Shown in pieces: positions 1 through 8,483 of a stretch of DNA of 13,029 nt (within the stretch, counting starts at the first letter, position 1; every line of letters starts with the position of its first letter). The notes below the pieces were generated by a model that had not been told where the DNA came from, did not search any database, and saw only the letters and a list, made by a program, of their open reading frames with translations. A program made the position numbers and the translations under genes. The stretch spans positions 1 through 13,029 of the forward strand of contig DASVHQ010000220.1 in the NCBI GenBank assembly GCA_036382515.1, in the 5' to 3' direction. Origin of the DNA: JADGRF01 sp036382515 (GTDB lineage Bacteria > Myxococcota_A > Polyangia > Polyangiales > JAFGIB01).

Positions 1-88
1 TCCTACCACGCGGCGTTGTCGGCCATGCAATTCAGACGGAGCGCGTGGCACACCGTGACACAGCTGCCAGGTGCCGGGTCGTCACTTT

Positions 89-114
89 CGCGTGTCCTGC
101 CGGGGCGACACGCG
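89..114 (-). terminator. Hairpin just past the DUF1015 stop, possible terminator
   Basis: A perfect 8-bp inverted repeat (CGCGTGTC at 89-96, GACACGCG at 107-114) with a 10-nt loop lies 11 nt beyond the stop codon of the DUF1015 gene on the minus strand. Its position suits a transcription end. No T run follows on the minus strand, so it is not a canonical intrinsic terminator; it could be a Rho-dependent end, an mRNA-stabilising hairpin, or chance in GC-rich DNA. I saw nothing else in bases 1-125. Confidence 0.3.
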
Positions 115-125
115 GCCGCAGCGGT

Positions 126-1367
126 TCAGTCCAGTGTGTGGACGAGCAGACCCGAGCGAAGCTTCGGTTCGAACCAGGTCGACTTGGGCGGCATGATCTC
201 GCCCGCGTCCGACACCTTCATCAGCTGCTCGATGGTCGTCGCGTGCATCGCGAAGGCCACCGCGCACTCGCCCGAGCGCACCCGCTTCTCGAGCTCGGCC
301 GGTCCGCGGATGCCACCCACGAAGTCGATGCGCTTGTCGGTGCGGATGTCGGCGATGCCGAGGATCGGCGCCAGCACACGCTCCGAGAGCAGGACGTAGT
401 CGAGCGATGCGACCGGGTCGCTGCGATCGATACTGCTCTCGGGCAGCGTCACGCGGTACCAGCGGCCGTCGATGAACACGCCGAACGAGCCCGTTGCGCG
501 GGGCTCTGGATCGCTGGTGGGCTCGACGCTGCCGACCTTGCGCACGGCGTCGAGGAATGCCGTCGGCGTGAGACCGTGGAGGTCTTTCACCACGCGGTGA
601 TACGGCAGGATCGTCAGCATGTCCGCCGGGAAGAGCACGCACAGAAACCAGTTGTACTCTTCGTTACCGGTGTGCTTCGGGTTCTTGGCGCGCAGCTCGG
701 CGCCAGCGCGCGCGGCCGAAGCGCTGCGATGGTGGCCATCGGCGACGTAGGCCGTGGGCACCTGCGCAAACCCGGCCACGGCCGCCTCGGTCTGCGGCAA
801 GCGCCAGATCGTGTGGCGCACGCCGTCCACGGCGGTGACGTCGTAGAGCGGCGCGTCCTTCGTCGCCGCCTCCATCAGCTGCGTGAGCCGCTGCGTGCGC
901 GAGTACATCAGGAACACGGGGCCCGAGTTCGCGTGCAGCGCGAGGGTCGCGCGCGTGCGGTCGTCTTCCTTGTCCTTGCGCGTCTTCTCGTGCTTCTTGA
1001 TCACGCCGCTGCCGTAGTCGTCGATGTGGCAGCAGCCCACGACACCAACCTGACGCACCTTGCGTCCGCCGAGCGTGGCTTCCTGCGCGTAGACGAACAG
1101 GCCCGGCGTGGGGTCACGCATCAGTACGCCGTTCTTCTGCAACGCCTCGAAGGCTTCGCGCCCCTTGGCATACACCGCGTCGCTGTACGGATCGGTGCCC
1201 GGCGGCAGATCGATCTCGGGGCGACTCACGTGCAAGAACGACACGGGGTTGTCCCTGGCGAGCGCTCGCGCTTCCTCCGTGTTGACCACGTCGTAGGGCA
1301 CGGCAGCCAGCTTGGTGGCCAGCTCGGGCTTGGGTCGAAGCGCTGAGAATGGGTGTATGCGCAGCAT
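126..1367 (-). CDS. DUF1015 family protein
   Basis: A 413-residue protein that I recognise as DUF1015, a widespread cytoplasmic family without an assigned biochemical function and often near full length at about 400-420 residues. Seen here: an N-terminal MLRIHPFSALRP start, the VPYDVV motif (about residues 23-28), the KKHEKTR motif (124-130) and VADGHHR (208-214). The DGHHR motif recalls the ParB/SerK-like nucleotide-binding fold, but that link is my inference. ATG at 1367 is preferred because AAGG sits 8 nt upstream; an in-frame GTG at 1373 would add two residues but lies too close to that site. An extended -10 element lies about 30 nt upstream. It is transcribed alone, divergent from the broken dehalogenase gene. 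No transmembrane segment or signal peptide is visible. Confidence 0.9.
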   Translation of the reverse strand: MLRIHPFSALRPKPELATKLAAVPYDVVNTEEARALARDNPVSFLHVSRPEIDLPPGTDPYSDAVYAKGREAFEALQKNGVLMRDPTPGLFVYAQEATLGGRKVRQVGVVGCCHIDDYGSGVIKKHEKTRKDKEDDRTRATLALHANSGPVFLMYSRTQRLTQLMEAATKDAPLYDVTAVDGVRHTIWRLPQTEAAVAGFAQVPTAYVADGHHRSASAARAGAELRAKNPKHTGNEEYNWFLCVLFPADMLTILPYHRVVKDLHGLTPTAFLDAVRKVGSVEPTSDPEPRATGSFGVFIDGRWYRVTLPESSIDRSDPVASLDYVLLSERVLAPILGIADIRTDKRIDFVGGIRGPAELEKRVRSGECAVAFAMHATTIEQLMKVSDAGEIMPPKSTWFEPKLRSGLLVHTLD

Positions 1368-1396
1368 GAACACGACCTTGGCTGGAAAAGGGGCGC

Positions 1397-1405
1397 ACTA
1401 TACCA
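1397..1405 (-). promoter_or_regulatory. Extended -10 promoter element for the DUF1015 gene
   Basis: Read on the minus strand the sequence is TGGTATAGT, matching an extended -10 (TGN plus TATAAT-like hexamer). The predicted start near 1390 would give a leader of about 23 nt that includes the AAGG ribosome-binding site before ATG 1367. No convincing -35 is visible, which extended -10 promoters tolerate. Confidence 0.45.
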
Positions 1406-1445
1406 AAGCAGGTCGAGCGCGGCTATCGCGCGCGGATCTTCCAGC

Positions 1446-1475
1446 TTGCGTCGGCGCCGGCCGGGCGACGATACT
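1446..1475 (+). promoter_or_regulatory. Weak candidate promoter for the dehalogenase remnant
   Basis: TTGCGT (1446-1451) and GATACT (1470-1475) are separated by 18 bp and lie 30 bp before the ATG at 1506. GGGGAA (1495-1500) five bases before the ATG is a plausible ribosome-binding site. The match to consensus is partial. A similar GATACT occurs upstream of pap at 10948-10953. Confidence 0.3.
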
Positions 1476-1505
1476 CCCGGAGTCTACCGGGCACGGGGAA
1501 CGCTC

Positions 1506-1878
1506 ATGGACGAAACGGTTCAGCGCTATCCGCTGAAAGAAGCGAAAATTCGCGGATTGTCGATGGCTTACATCGACGTCGGCCAGGGCGATCCGATCAT
1601 CCTTTTGCACGGCAACCCCACGTCGTCGTACCTCTGGCGCGACGTGATTCCGCACCTGGCCGACATGGGCCGCTGCATCGCCCCCGATCTGATCGGCATG
1701 GGGCACTCGGACAAGCTGCCCGACAGCGGGCCCGAGAGCTACCGGCTGGTCCAACACCGGCGCTACCTGGAGCTCTTGCTCGATGCGCTCGGTGTGGAAG
1801 AGCGCGTGACCATTCATCCAGGAAGACGCGCCCGCGGAGATCGGCGTCGCGATCCGCAAGTGGCTGCGCGACGGCTGA
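1506..1878 (+). pseudogene. Haloalkane dehalogenase-like gene with internal deletion
   Basis: Haloalkane dehalogenases are alpha/beta-hydrolases of about 295-300 residues that replace halogen on alkyl halides with hydroxyl. From ATG 1506 about 102 codons match the N-terminus: HGNPTSSYLWR at residues 35-45 (oxyanion and halide-binding Asn), APDLIGMGHSDK, then HRRYLELLLDALGVEERVT. The next expected segment, a strand and the VHDWG nucleophile turn, is absent. From 1813, in the +1 frame, FIQEDAPAEIGVAIRKWLRDG follows with a stop at 1876-1878; this is the family's C-terminal helix after the catalytic His. So roughly 170 codons, including nucleophile, cap domain and catalytic His, are missing and the frame changes at about 1808-1813. 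Reading on in the original frame gives only Arg-rich nonsense. I call it a pseudogene; an assembly collapse is the alternative. The promoter and ribosome-binding site look intact. Confidence 0.8.
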
Positions 1879-1930
1879 GCGCTCGATGCCTGCGTGGCGT
1901 GCGCGCAGCCAGGCGTGCGCCAAGGCCTCC

Positions 1931-1971
1931 AAAAACGCATCACCCGGACCACGCGCGCTGGCGCAGTCCGG
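1931..1971 (-). terminator. Probable terminator of the thiolase gene
   Basis: Beyond the thiolase stop (2018) on the minus strand lies an inverted repeat: GTCCGG at 1966-1971 with CCGGAC at 1944-1949, and inside it GCGC (1953-1956) pairing with GCGC (1961-1964) around a GCTG loop. About 8 nt after the hairpin on the minus strand comes a run of five T (AAAAA at 1931-1935 on the plus strand). The offset T run makes it imperfect. A smaller hairpin, GTCAGC/GCTGAC with a 6-nt loop, sits at 1982-1999, closer to the stop. The hairpin could also end plus-strand transcripts from the dehalogenase remnant. Confidence 0.4.
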
Positions 1972-2017
1972 ATGAGTGCTGGTCAGCGTTGCAGCTGACG
2001 TCCGACGCTGCGTGCGC

Positions 2018-3193
<1,176 letters not shown>

Positions 3194-3252
3194 GAGAGAG
3201 AGCTCCTTGGTATGCGCGTGTGCGGATGGACTGCGAGGGGAACGCGTCGAAG

Positions 3253-3288
3253 CCTGGTCAGTTGGTTACCTGGTCACTCTGCCTGGTC
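3253..3288. promoter_or_regulatory. Three CCTGGTC direct repeats upstream of the thiolase
   Basis: The heptamer CCTGGTC occurs at 3253-3259, 3269-3275 and 3282-3288, with 16 and 13 bp between starts; the first two are followed by A. On the minus strand this reads GACCAGG, 60-95 bp before the thiolase ATG. The segment is part of the 157-bp gap between the zinc-ribbon gene and the thiolase. A possible -10 (TATGCT on the minus strand, 3321-3326) would place the repeats just downstream of a start near 3314, where a repressor could act. No binding protein is identifiable. Confidence 0.3.
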
Positions 3289-3350
3289 TCCGTGCGGCCC
3301 TTTGGGTGCATGAATCGATTAGCATACGATCGCCGGGCCTGGCCAGCGCT

Positions 3351-3854
3351 TCACGGCTCGCGCTGCGACGGTGGAGCGAGACTGCCAAGGCGCTGCCCGC
3401 AGCTCTCGCAGAACACGGAATCGGAGTCGTTGTTGCCGCCGCAGCCGGAGCAGCGTCGCGGCCGCAGGCTCGTGCCGCAGCGCTTGCAGAAGCTGGCATC
3501 GGCGTGGCTCGTGCCGTGGCAGTTGGGGCAGCGCGGCGGATCGCTGGTCGGGGCGAGCGTGTCGAGGCTTGGTCGCAGGTTCGGCAGCGGCGGCGCGGAG
3601 GTGAACACCGTGTGGCTGCCCGGCGGCATCGCGGCGCTGGGTCGTCGCGAAGCGGGCCGCGCCTGCGGCGGCGGAAGCTGACCGCTGCGCACTCGGAGCG
3701 CGGCTTCGCTTGCCGGTGCCCAGCTGCTGACACCCTCGATGCGCACCAGATCGTTCGGCCCGATCACGTTCGCGTCGAGCAGGTCCATGAAGTCGAGCAG
3801 GCTCACAGGCCCGAAGCTGCGACCGCTCTTGATGTAGTGGACAACCGGTTCCAC
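3351..3854 (-). CDS. GYF_2 domain and double zinc-ribbon protein
   Basis: A 167-residue soluble protein. Residues about 5-55 form a GYF_2-type domain (VHYIKSGRSFGPVSLLDFMDLL, then the SSWAP motif with Trp45), usually a protein-protein adaptor that binds proline-rich stretches. A Pro/Ser/Arg linker (57-106) leads to two zinc ribbons with Cys109-112-123-126 and Cys135-138-149-152, each CX2C-X10-CX2C. No enzyme domain is present. It starts at GTG 3854: the GYF_2 core begins six residues in, and no ribosome-binding site precedes it, but TAGAAT (minus strand, 3861-3866) is spaced so that transcription could begin at the start codon itself. It diverges from the membrane protein gene at 4034 over 179 bp. 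Myxobacterial AgmX/GltJ proteins combine similar zinc-ribbon and GYF modules with a TonB-like C-terminus, so the two genes may work together; this is inference. Confidence 0.85.
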   Translation of the reverse strand: MEPVVHYIKSGRSFGPVSLLDFMDLLDANVIGPNDLVRIEGVSSWAPASEAALRVRSGQLPPPQARPASRRPSAAMPPGSHTVFTSAPPLPNLRPSLDTLAPTSDPPRCPNCHGTSHADASFCKRCGTSLRPRRCSGCGGNNDSDSVFCESCGQRLGSLAPPSQREP

Positions 3855-3860
3855 GGGGCG

Positions 3861-3866
3861 ATTCTA
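3861..3866 (-). promoter_or_regulatory. Candidate -10 giving a leaderless GYF/zinc-ribbon mRNA
   Basis: TAGAAT on the minus strand is followed by six bases and then the GTG start codon. A start site seven bases past the hexamer falls on the G of GTG 3854, which agrees with the lack of any ribosome-binding site. No clear -35 box is seen. Confidence 0.35.
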
Positions 3867-3920
3867 TCGTAGTTTCATTGGGTTGCAGCGGGCAGTGCAA
3901 CTTTCGCGCGCCACATCCCC

Positions 3921-3950
3921 TTACATGCGAGTCGAAGTGTGTGCTACCGT
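3921..3950 (+). promoter_or_regulatory. Candidate promoter for the TonB/AgmX-like gene
   Basis: TTACAT (3921-3926) and TACCGT (3945-3950) with an 18-bp spacer form a plausible sigma-70-type promoter, giving a start near 3957 and a leader of about 77 nt before ATG 4034. An AGGAG at 3968-3972 inside this leader has no ATG or GTG at a suitable distance. Confidence 0.35.
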
Positions 3951-4033
3951 TCACGGATTGCTGTAACAGGAGTTCCCTCGTCGCGCCGCGTAAAGCGAGC
4001 GCGAGGTCGACTCGCAACTCGGGTGGGTGTGCA

Positions 4034-5596
4034 ATGGACAAGAAGGACCTGAGGGACTCCGTGGTGCCCGTGGGCACATTTGCGAGTTCGGTCGCGCCAC
4101 CGCGCCGGGCAAGTGTGCAGGCTCCGAACAGCACCACGTCCGACACCGGCCCCGTTGAGATGCGTCCCGTGCGCTCCAGCTCAAGAGGCGCGCCGCCGAG
4201 CCAAGGTGAGTCCGAGCGCAAGCGCGTGCGCACACTGCTGGGCGTGCCCACGCCGTCAGTCGATGCGCTCACCAGGTCGGACAAGGGCGGCTATCCGAGC
4301 CCGCCGAAGTGGAAGCCCGGCTCGCGTCAGGACACTTCGAGCGCGCCGCAGGGTCTCGACGCCCTGCCGGTCGCCAAGATTGAGCTCAGGCAGAGCCAGC
4401 GCGTGGCGCAGCGTCCGCCTGCGCCGCCGTCTGCCGTCGATAGCGCGACGGCCAACATCTCCGACGCGATTCAGCAGATGCTCGATGAGCAAAGCGCCGT
4501 CTCGCTCGAGGTCGAGGAAGAGACCACGCCGCTGGACTTGGTGCTGGAGTCGGAGTTGCAGGTGCTACCCGATTCGGTGCCGCCGCCCGGTGCCATCCCG
4601 GCTGCCGTGCCTGTGGTCGCAGTGCTCGCGAGCGCAGCGCGCGTGTCCGATGCAAAGGTTGCACGCACGTCGGTGCCGGTGCTCATGCCGGAACACATCG
4701 CGCTGGCTCACGCGCGTGACCAGGATCGTTCCGCCGACGAGACCGTGCGCACGCGGACCCGGCCCGAGCTGTTGTCGCTCGACGAAGAGCGCGCGCTTGC
4801 GCTCGACGCCGGCCCGGCCTCGAGTCTCGCGCCCGCCGAGGTCAGGCGGCCCGTGCCGCGCGACGATGCCGCGCCCGCGCTCGGGTTCATGATGGTCGCT
4901 GCGATCGCGCTGCTGGCGGTGGGTGGCTGGTTGTTCACCGCAGGCGGCTACGAGCGTCCGAATACCACCGAGACACGGGGGCTGGCGGCGGCAGCGAGCC
5001 CGCCCGCCACCACGACCACGGCGCCGGTGGCCATCCCGCTGCCGGCGCAAGCCGCGGCTGCGCCGAGCGCCACGGTCGTTCCGCCGCTGTCGGCGGCGCC
5101 GGCAGCGGTCGCTACGCTTGGCAAAGCTGCGGCCGCCGTGGCACCGGTGACAGCACTGCCTCGCACCAAGACTCTGCCGCTGGCCGGCGCTCGCAGGTCG
5201 ATCGACACCGCGCGCTCCGAACCTTCGCCGCCGTCAGCTGCAGGTGAGGCGGCGGCCGCGCAGACCGGGCCCGTGATGAAGATCACCATGGTCGGTCAGC
5301 CGCCGGCCGCACCGAGCCAGACGCAGGAGGTTCTGCCGGAGGTGCCGAGCCGCGACGACGTGCTGGCGCGCCTGGAAGGGGTGCGTTCGGCCGTGCAGGC
5401 GTGCGCCGAAGGCAAGACCGGTGTCGCCGAGCTAGACATCACCATCGCGGGCACCGGCGCGATCACCACCGTGCTGGTCGGCGGTGACTTCGCAGGCTCG
5501 GCTCAAGGTTCATGCATCGCGCGCACCGTCCGGCAAACGCGCTTCCCGCGCTTCCAGAAGGAACGCTTCCGTCTGCTGTTCCCGTATTCGATCTGA
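4034..5596 (+). CDS. Single-pass membrane protein with TonB/AgmX-like C-terminus
   Basis: A 520-residue protein. Residues 1-280 are polar, low in predicted structure and lack a signal peptide; a short acidic stretch (about 150-185, IQQMLDEQ, VEEETTPLDLVLESELQ) could form helix. One hydrophobic segment at about 284-306 (LGFMMVAAIALLAVGGWLF) predicts an N-in, C-out topology. A long Ala/Pro/Thr-rich linker (about 310-435) reaches into the periplasm and ends in a domain at 440-520 with Cys457 and Cys494, the GTGAITTVLVGG strand pair and the TRFPRFQ...FPYSI ending. This pattern is familiar from myxobacterial TonB-like/AgmX C-terminal domains; the two Cys could form a disulfide. ATG 4034 is chosen because coding-like sequence begins there, with GGGTGGG upstream as a weak ribosome-binding site; GTG 3941 is in frame but unlikely. 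The role is unknown: possible cell-envelope link or motility/transport complex. It converges with the CHAD gene across 25 bp with no visible terminator. Confidence 0.8.
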   Translation: MDKKDLRDSVVPVGTFASSVAPPRRASVQAPNSTTSDTGPVEMRPVRSSSRGAPPSQGESERKRVRTLLGVPTPSVDALTRSDKGGYPSPPKWKPGSRQDTSSAPQGLDALPVAKIELRQSQRVAQRPPAPPSAVDSATANISDAIQQMLDEQSAVSLEVEEETTPLDLVLESELQVLPDSVPPPGAIPAAVPVVAVLASAARVSDAKVARTSVPVLMPEHIALAHARDQDRSADETVRTRTRPELLSLDEERALALDAGPASSLAPAEVRRPVPRDDAAPALGFMMVAAIALLAVGGWLFTAGGYERPNTTETRGLAAAASPPATTTTAPVAIPLPAQAAAAPSATVVPPLSAAPAAVATLGKAAAAVAPVTALPRTKTLPLAGARRSIDTARSEPSPPSAAGEAAAAQTGPVMKITMVGQPPAAPSQTQEVLPEVPSRDDVLARLEGVRSAVQACAEGKTGVAELDITIAGTGAITTVLVGGDFAGSAQGSCIARTVRQTRFPRFQKERFRLLFPYSI

Positions 5597-5621
5597 TTGT
5601 GCAGCGTTTGGGCGCGGAACG

Positions 5622-6428
5622 TCAGGTGCGCCGGGCCGTCATGACAGAGCTGCCCGCAAGCTGGCGAGCGGCGTGGGTCGCTGCGCGCAGCACAGCGCTG
5701 CGGCGTGCCTCGAGCGCGTGCGTGAGCTCGATGCGCTGCAGCCGCGACAGTCTGCGCAATCTCGGTAGAGCTGCGCGGGTCAGGTCCAGGTCTCGCAGCT
5801 GGCCGAGGGCTCGCTGCAGCGCATCGACCTGGCGCGCGAAGCGGCGCTCGGGCTTCGATACGTGCGCCGACAGCAGATCGATCGTGTAGCGCAGCCGGCG
5901 CAGTGCCGTCCGATATGCATGCCTGCGCGGCGCTGCGGCATCGAGCGCCACGGCCCTGCGCGCCGCGCGGCGCGTGGCGGCGTCGACGACGCGCTGAGCT
6001 AAGCGCTCACGGCCTTCGCTGCGCGCAGGCTCACGCTCCAGCAACGCGGCCACGCCCCTGTCGATCTGCGCGGCGACCGCGCGTGTGCTGCGCGCGCGCG
6101 GTCGAGCTGGCGTGGCAAGCGCGCTCCAGGCGTCGATCGCCGCCGCAGGCGCCTTGATCCCGCGTAACACGTCGCTCACCACGTCGCGGTCACGGTGGTG
6201 GCTGGTCCGGCCGTGCTCGCGTTTGAGTTGGCGCTCGAGCGGCTCCACCGCGGCCTTGCCCCAGTAGCGTCGGCAGAAACGCAGCGCGACCCGCAGCTTG
6301 CGCAGGACGATACGGTAGTCGTGCAGCGCCTTCACGCCGCCCTCGCGCTCCACTATGTCCGCCGCGTCGGTCAACTGCTGGAGCAGGCCGTGCAGCAGCA
6401 GTCGAAGAAGCGTCTTGCTGTGTGCCAT
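5622..6428 (-). CDS. CHAD domain protein (polyphosphate binding)
   Basis: A 268-residue, strongly basic, Arg-rich protein made of one CHAD domain (conserved histidine alpha-helical domain). Known CHAD proteins bind polyphosphate and localise to polyP granules. Both half-repeats are visible: HDYRIVLRKLRVALRF near residues 40-55 and HAYRTALRRLRYTIDLL in the second half, each in the HxxR...R.LR pattern, followed respectively by HHRDRDVVSDVL and LGQLRDLDLTRAAL. There is no fused CYTH (triphosphate tunnel) domain and none nearby. ATG 6428 is preferred over an earlier in-frame ATG at 6503, because the domain starts just after it and GGAG lies upstream; this leaves 37 nt after the ppx stop. It is the last gene of the ppk1-sixA-ppx operon, which supports a granule-binding or polyP-organising role. 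It has no predicted catalytic residues. Confidence 0.88.
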   Translation of the reverse strand: MAHSKTLLRLLLHGLLQQLTDAADIVEREGGVKALHDYRIVLRKLRVALRFCRRYWGKAAVEPLERQLKREHGRTSHHRDRDVVSDVLRGIKAPAAAIDAWSALATPARPRARSTRAVAAQIDRGVAALLEREPARSEGRERLAQRVVDAATRRAARRAVALDAAAPRRHAYRTALRRLRYTIDLLSAHVSKPERRFARQVDALQRALGQLRDLDLTRAALPRLRRLSRLQRIELTHALEARRSAVLRAATHAARQLAGSSVMTARRT

Positions 6429-6465
6429 CGCCAGCTCCAAACCAACACGCGAAGCGCGCCCGAGG

Positions 6466-7980
6466 TCACGCCCCGAGAGTTGGCAGCTCGAGCTCGAAAT
6501 CACCCGCTTCCAGGAACGCGGCTTCTTCTTGCAGGTCGGCCTGCGTGAGTGGATGGGCTTCGAGCCAGCCAGGCGGGAAGCGCACCTCGAGCGAGCGCCG
6601 AGCGCCGATCACGGTGACCTCGGGCACGTCCGTGCGACTGCGGTGCAGCAACACCGCGAGCCGTAGCAAGACAGCCACGTGCTCTACACGGCGCGCGCTC
6701 TCCGGCAACGTCTTCCACAGGCTGCCCGGGAACTTTCTGCGATGCGCGCGCACCAACACCGCGAGCATGCGCTGCTCCTGCTGCGAGAACCCCGGCATGT
6801 CGGAGTTCTCGAGCACGTAAGCGCCGTGCTTGTGGTAGTGGCTGTGCGCGATGTCGAGGCCGATCTCGTGCAGTCGCGCGGCCCACGAGCCCAGCTCGAC
6901 CGAACGTTGCAGCGACAGGCGCCAGGTATCGGCGACCTGCGGCAGAAGGTGCAAGAGCGTGGCCTCGACGCGGCGCGCCTGTTCCTTGTCGACGTGATAG
7001 CGCTCCATCAGCGCGTCGACCGTCGCGCTGCGCACGTCTTTGTGCAGCACGCGGCCGAGCAAGTCATTGAGCACGCCTTCGCGCAGCGCGCTGTCGCTCA
7101 CTGTCATCTCGTCGATCTCGAGGCTCTCGAAGATCGCCGAGAGCACCGCCACACCGCCAGGAAACACGGCGGCCCGCGACTGTGACAAGCCCGGCAGCTT
7201 CAAGCGATCGATGGCGCCGGCATCCACGATTTCGCTGCGCAGCTTCCTCAACGAGGCGCGCGTGATCCCGCGCTGGCAGAAGCCAGCTTCGCGCACGACG
7301 CGAGCCACGGAACGCGCCGTGCCCGATGCGCCGATCGCGACCTGCCAGCCCAGGCGCCGGAAGCGCTTCTCGACGCGCTCCAGCTCTTGCAGCGCCGTGA
7401 CTTCGGCGCGCCGGAAACGCTTGGGTGTGATCTTGCCGTCGTCGAAGTGGCGCCGGGTCAAGGTGACGCAGCCGATGTACAGGCTCTCGAGATCGAGTGG
7501 CGAGAAGTGTTGGCCGATCACGAGCTCGGTGCTGCCACCGCCGATGTCGACCACCAGGCGACGCTCGTCTTTGGGGCCGAGGCCGTGCGCCACGCCCGAG
7601 TAGATCAAGCGCGCTTCTTCGATGCCGCTGATGATCTCGATCGGCTGCCCGAGCGCTTGCGCGGCCTTCTCCAGAAAGTCTTCGGCGTTGCGGGCCACGC
7701 GCAGCGTGTTGGTACCGACCACGCGCACACACTCCTGCGGCAGCGCTCGAACGCGTTGCCCCATGCGTTCGAGGCAGCCGAGCGCGCGCAGCTGCGCATC
7801 CGTGGCGAGCCGCCGCGCGTCGTCGAGGCCAGCGCCGAGTTGCACCATCTCCTTCATGCGGTCGACGAGCACGAGCTGGCCATCGACCACGCGTGCCACG
7901 ACCATGTGGAAGCTGTTGGAACCGAGATCGATGGCGGCGAGCGTCTGGGTGGCGGGCCGGTTCGAAGGTGCTCGGGCCAT
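6466..7980 (-). CDS. ppx: Exopolyphosphatase (PPX/GppA family)
   Basis: A 504-residue member of the Ppx/GppA sugar-kinase/actin-fold phosphatases, which release terminal phosphate from polyP or from pppGpp. Seen: phosphate-1 motif AAIDLGSNSFHM (15-26), VVGTNTLRVA (88-97), the SGIEEARLIY segment with the catalytic Glu (121/122), the glycine-rich DIGGGSTELV (145-154), GASGTARSV (217-225), and a C-terminal HD-like region with LHEIGLDIAHSHYHKH (370-385). The length fits full-length enzymes such as E. coli PPX (about 513). Sequence alone does not separate PPX from GppA; the position between ppk1/sixA and CHAD favours polyP. ATG 7980 shares its A with the sixA stop (TGATG), indicating translational coupling. 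The upstream in-frame ATG at 8067 would overlap sixA by 88 bases and adds no family-like sequence. Confidence 0.92.
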   Translation of the reverse strand: MARAPSNRPATQTLAAIDLGSNSFHMVVARVVDGQLVLVDRMKEMVQLGAGLDDARRLATDAQLRALGCLERMGQRVRALPQECVRVVGTNTLRVARNAEDFLEKAAQALGQPIEIISGIEEARLIYSGVAHGLGPKDERRLVVDIGGGSTELVIGQHFSPLDLESLYIGCVTLTRRHFDDGKITPKRFRRAEVTALQELERVEKRFRRLGWQVAIGASGTARSVARVVREAGFCQRGITRASLRKLRSEIVDAGAIDRLKLPGLSQSRAAVFPGGVAVLSAIFESLEIDEMTVSDSALREGVLNDLLGRVLHKDVRSATVDALMERYHVDKEQARRVEATLLHLLPQVADTWRLSLQRSVELGSWAARLHEIGLDIAHSHYHKHGAYVLENSDMPGFSQQEQRMLAVLVRAHRRKFPGSLWKTLPESARRVEHVAVLLRLAVLLHRSRTDVPEVTVIGARRSLEVRFPPGWLEAHPLTQADLQEEAAFLEAGDFELELPTLGA

Positions 7981-8480
7981 CAGAGGCTTCGCAATACGGC
8001 AGGAGGTAGTAGCCAGATCAAGCGGCCCGCGCCAGCGGCCGGTCGGTCCTCGAAGCGCATGAGACACGCGCCGCCTTTTGGCAGCTCGAAGAAGCTACGC
8101 GCTGAGCCCGTCAGACACCAGCTCATGAACGAACCGAGATGAGGTTCGTGTCCGACGACGGCCACGCTGGACGTGACAGCGCGCCGCCCGAGCGCGCGCG
8201 CCAGCTCGCCGGGCTCGGCTTCGGGCAAGAGCGCCGCGCTGTGCCCCTGCTTCAGCTCACCGTAGGCCTCGCGCACCATCCCGGCCGTCTCGACGGCGCG
8301 CAGCAAGGGGCTGCTGATCAGCTCGGTCAGTGCGGGCGCCAGCTCGTGCAAGCCGCGCGCGATCTCTCGCATGCGCGTGCGGCCCTTGCGCGTGAGCGGC
8401 CGGTCATGATCGAGCACGCCACGGCTGGCTGCCTTCTCGCGGTCCATCGCGATGCCGTGGCGCACGACCAGCACGTCCAT
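7980..8480 (-). CDS. sixA: SixA-type phosphohistidine phosphatase
   Basis: A 166-residue single-domain member of the histidine phosphatase (RHG) superfamily. The catalytic VVRHG motif has Arg7 and His8 at the extreme N-terminus; the SixA-typical DHDRPLTRKGRTRM follows (25-37), then SSPLLRAVETA with the phosphate-binding Arg61, and the second catalytic His111 in VVGHEPH. E. coli SixA removes phosphate from phosphohistidine on carrier proteins such as NPr or the ArcB HPt domain. ATG 8480 lies 3 nt after the ppk1 stop, with GAGGAG inside the ppk1 end as ribosome-binding site, and its stop overlaps the ppx start. Such tight packing implies a role in the polyP pathway. Possible targets are phospho-His of PPK1 or an unlinked carrier; neither is shown by the sequence. 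At 166 residues it is near the usual size. Confidence 0.9.
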   Translation of the reverse strand: MDVLVVRHGIAMDREKAASRGVLDHDRPLTRKGRTRMREIARGLHELAPALTELISSPLLRAVETAGMVREAYGELKQGHSAALLPEAEPGELARALGRRAVTSSVAVVGHEPHLGSFMSWCLTGSARSFFELPKGGACLMRFEDRPAAGAGRLIWLLPPAVLRSL

Positions 8481-8483
8481 CGT

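Noticed and set aside
45..1346. Long plus-strand open frame of 433 codons opposite the DUF1015 gene
   Set aside because: Low-complexity Arg/Ala/His-rich product without domain motifs; the opposite strand carries clear DUF1015 motifs. Such antisense frames are expected in high-GC DNA.
3968..3972. AGGAG in the leader of the TonB/AgmX-like gene
   Set aside because: No ATG, GTG or TTG follows at 5-10 nt, so it does not define a start or an upstream gene.
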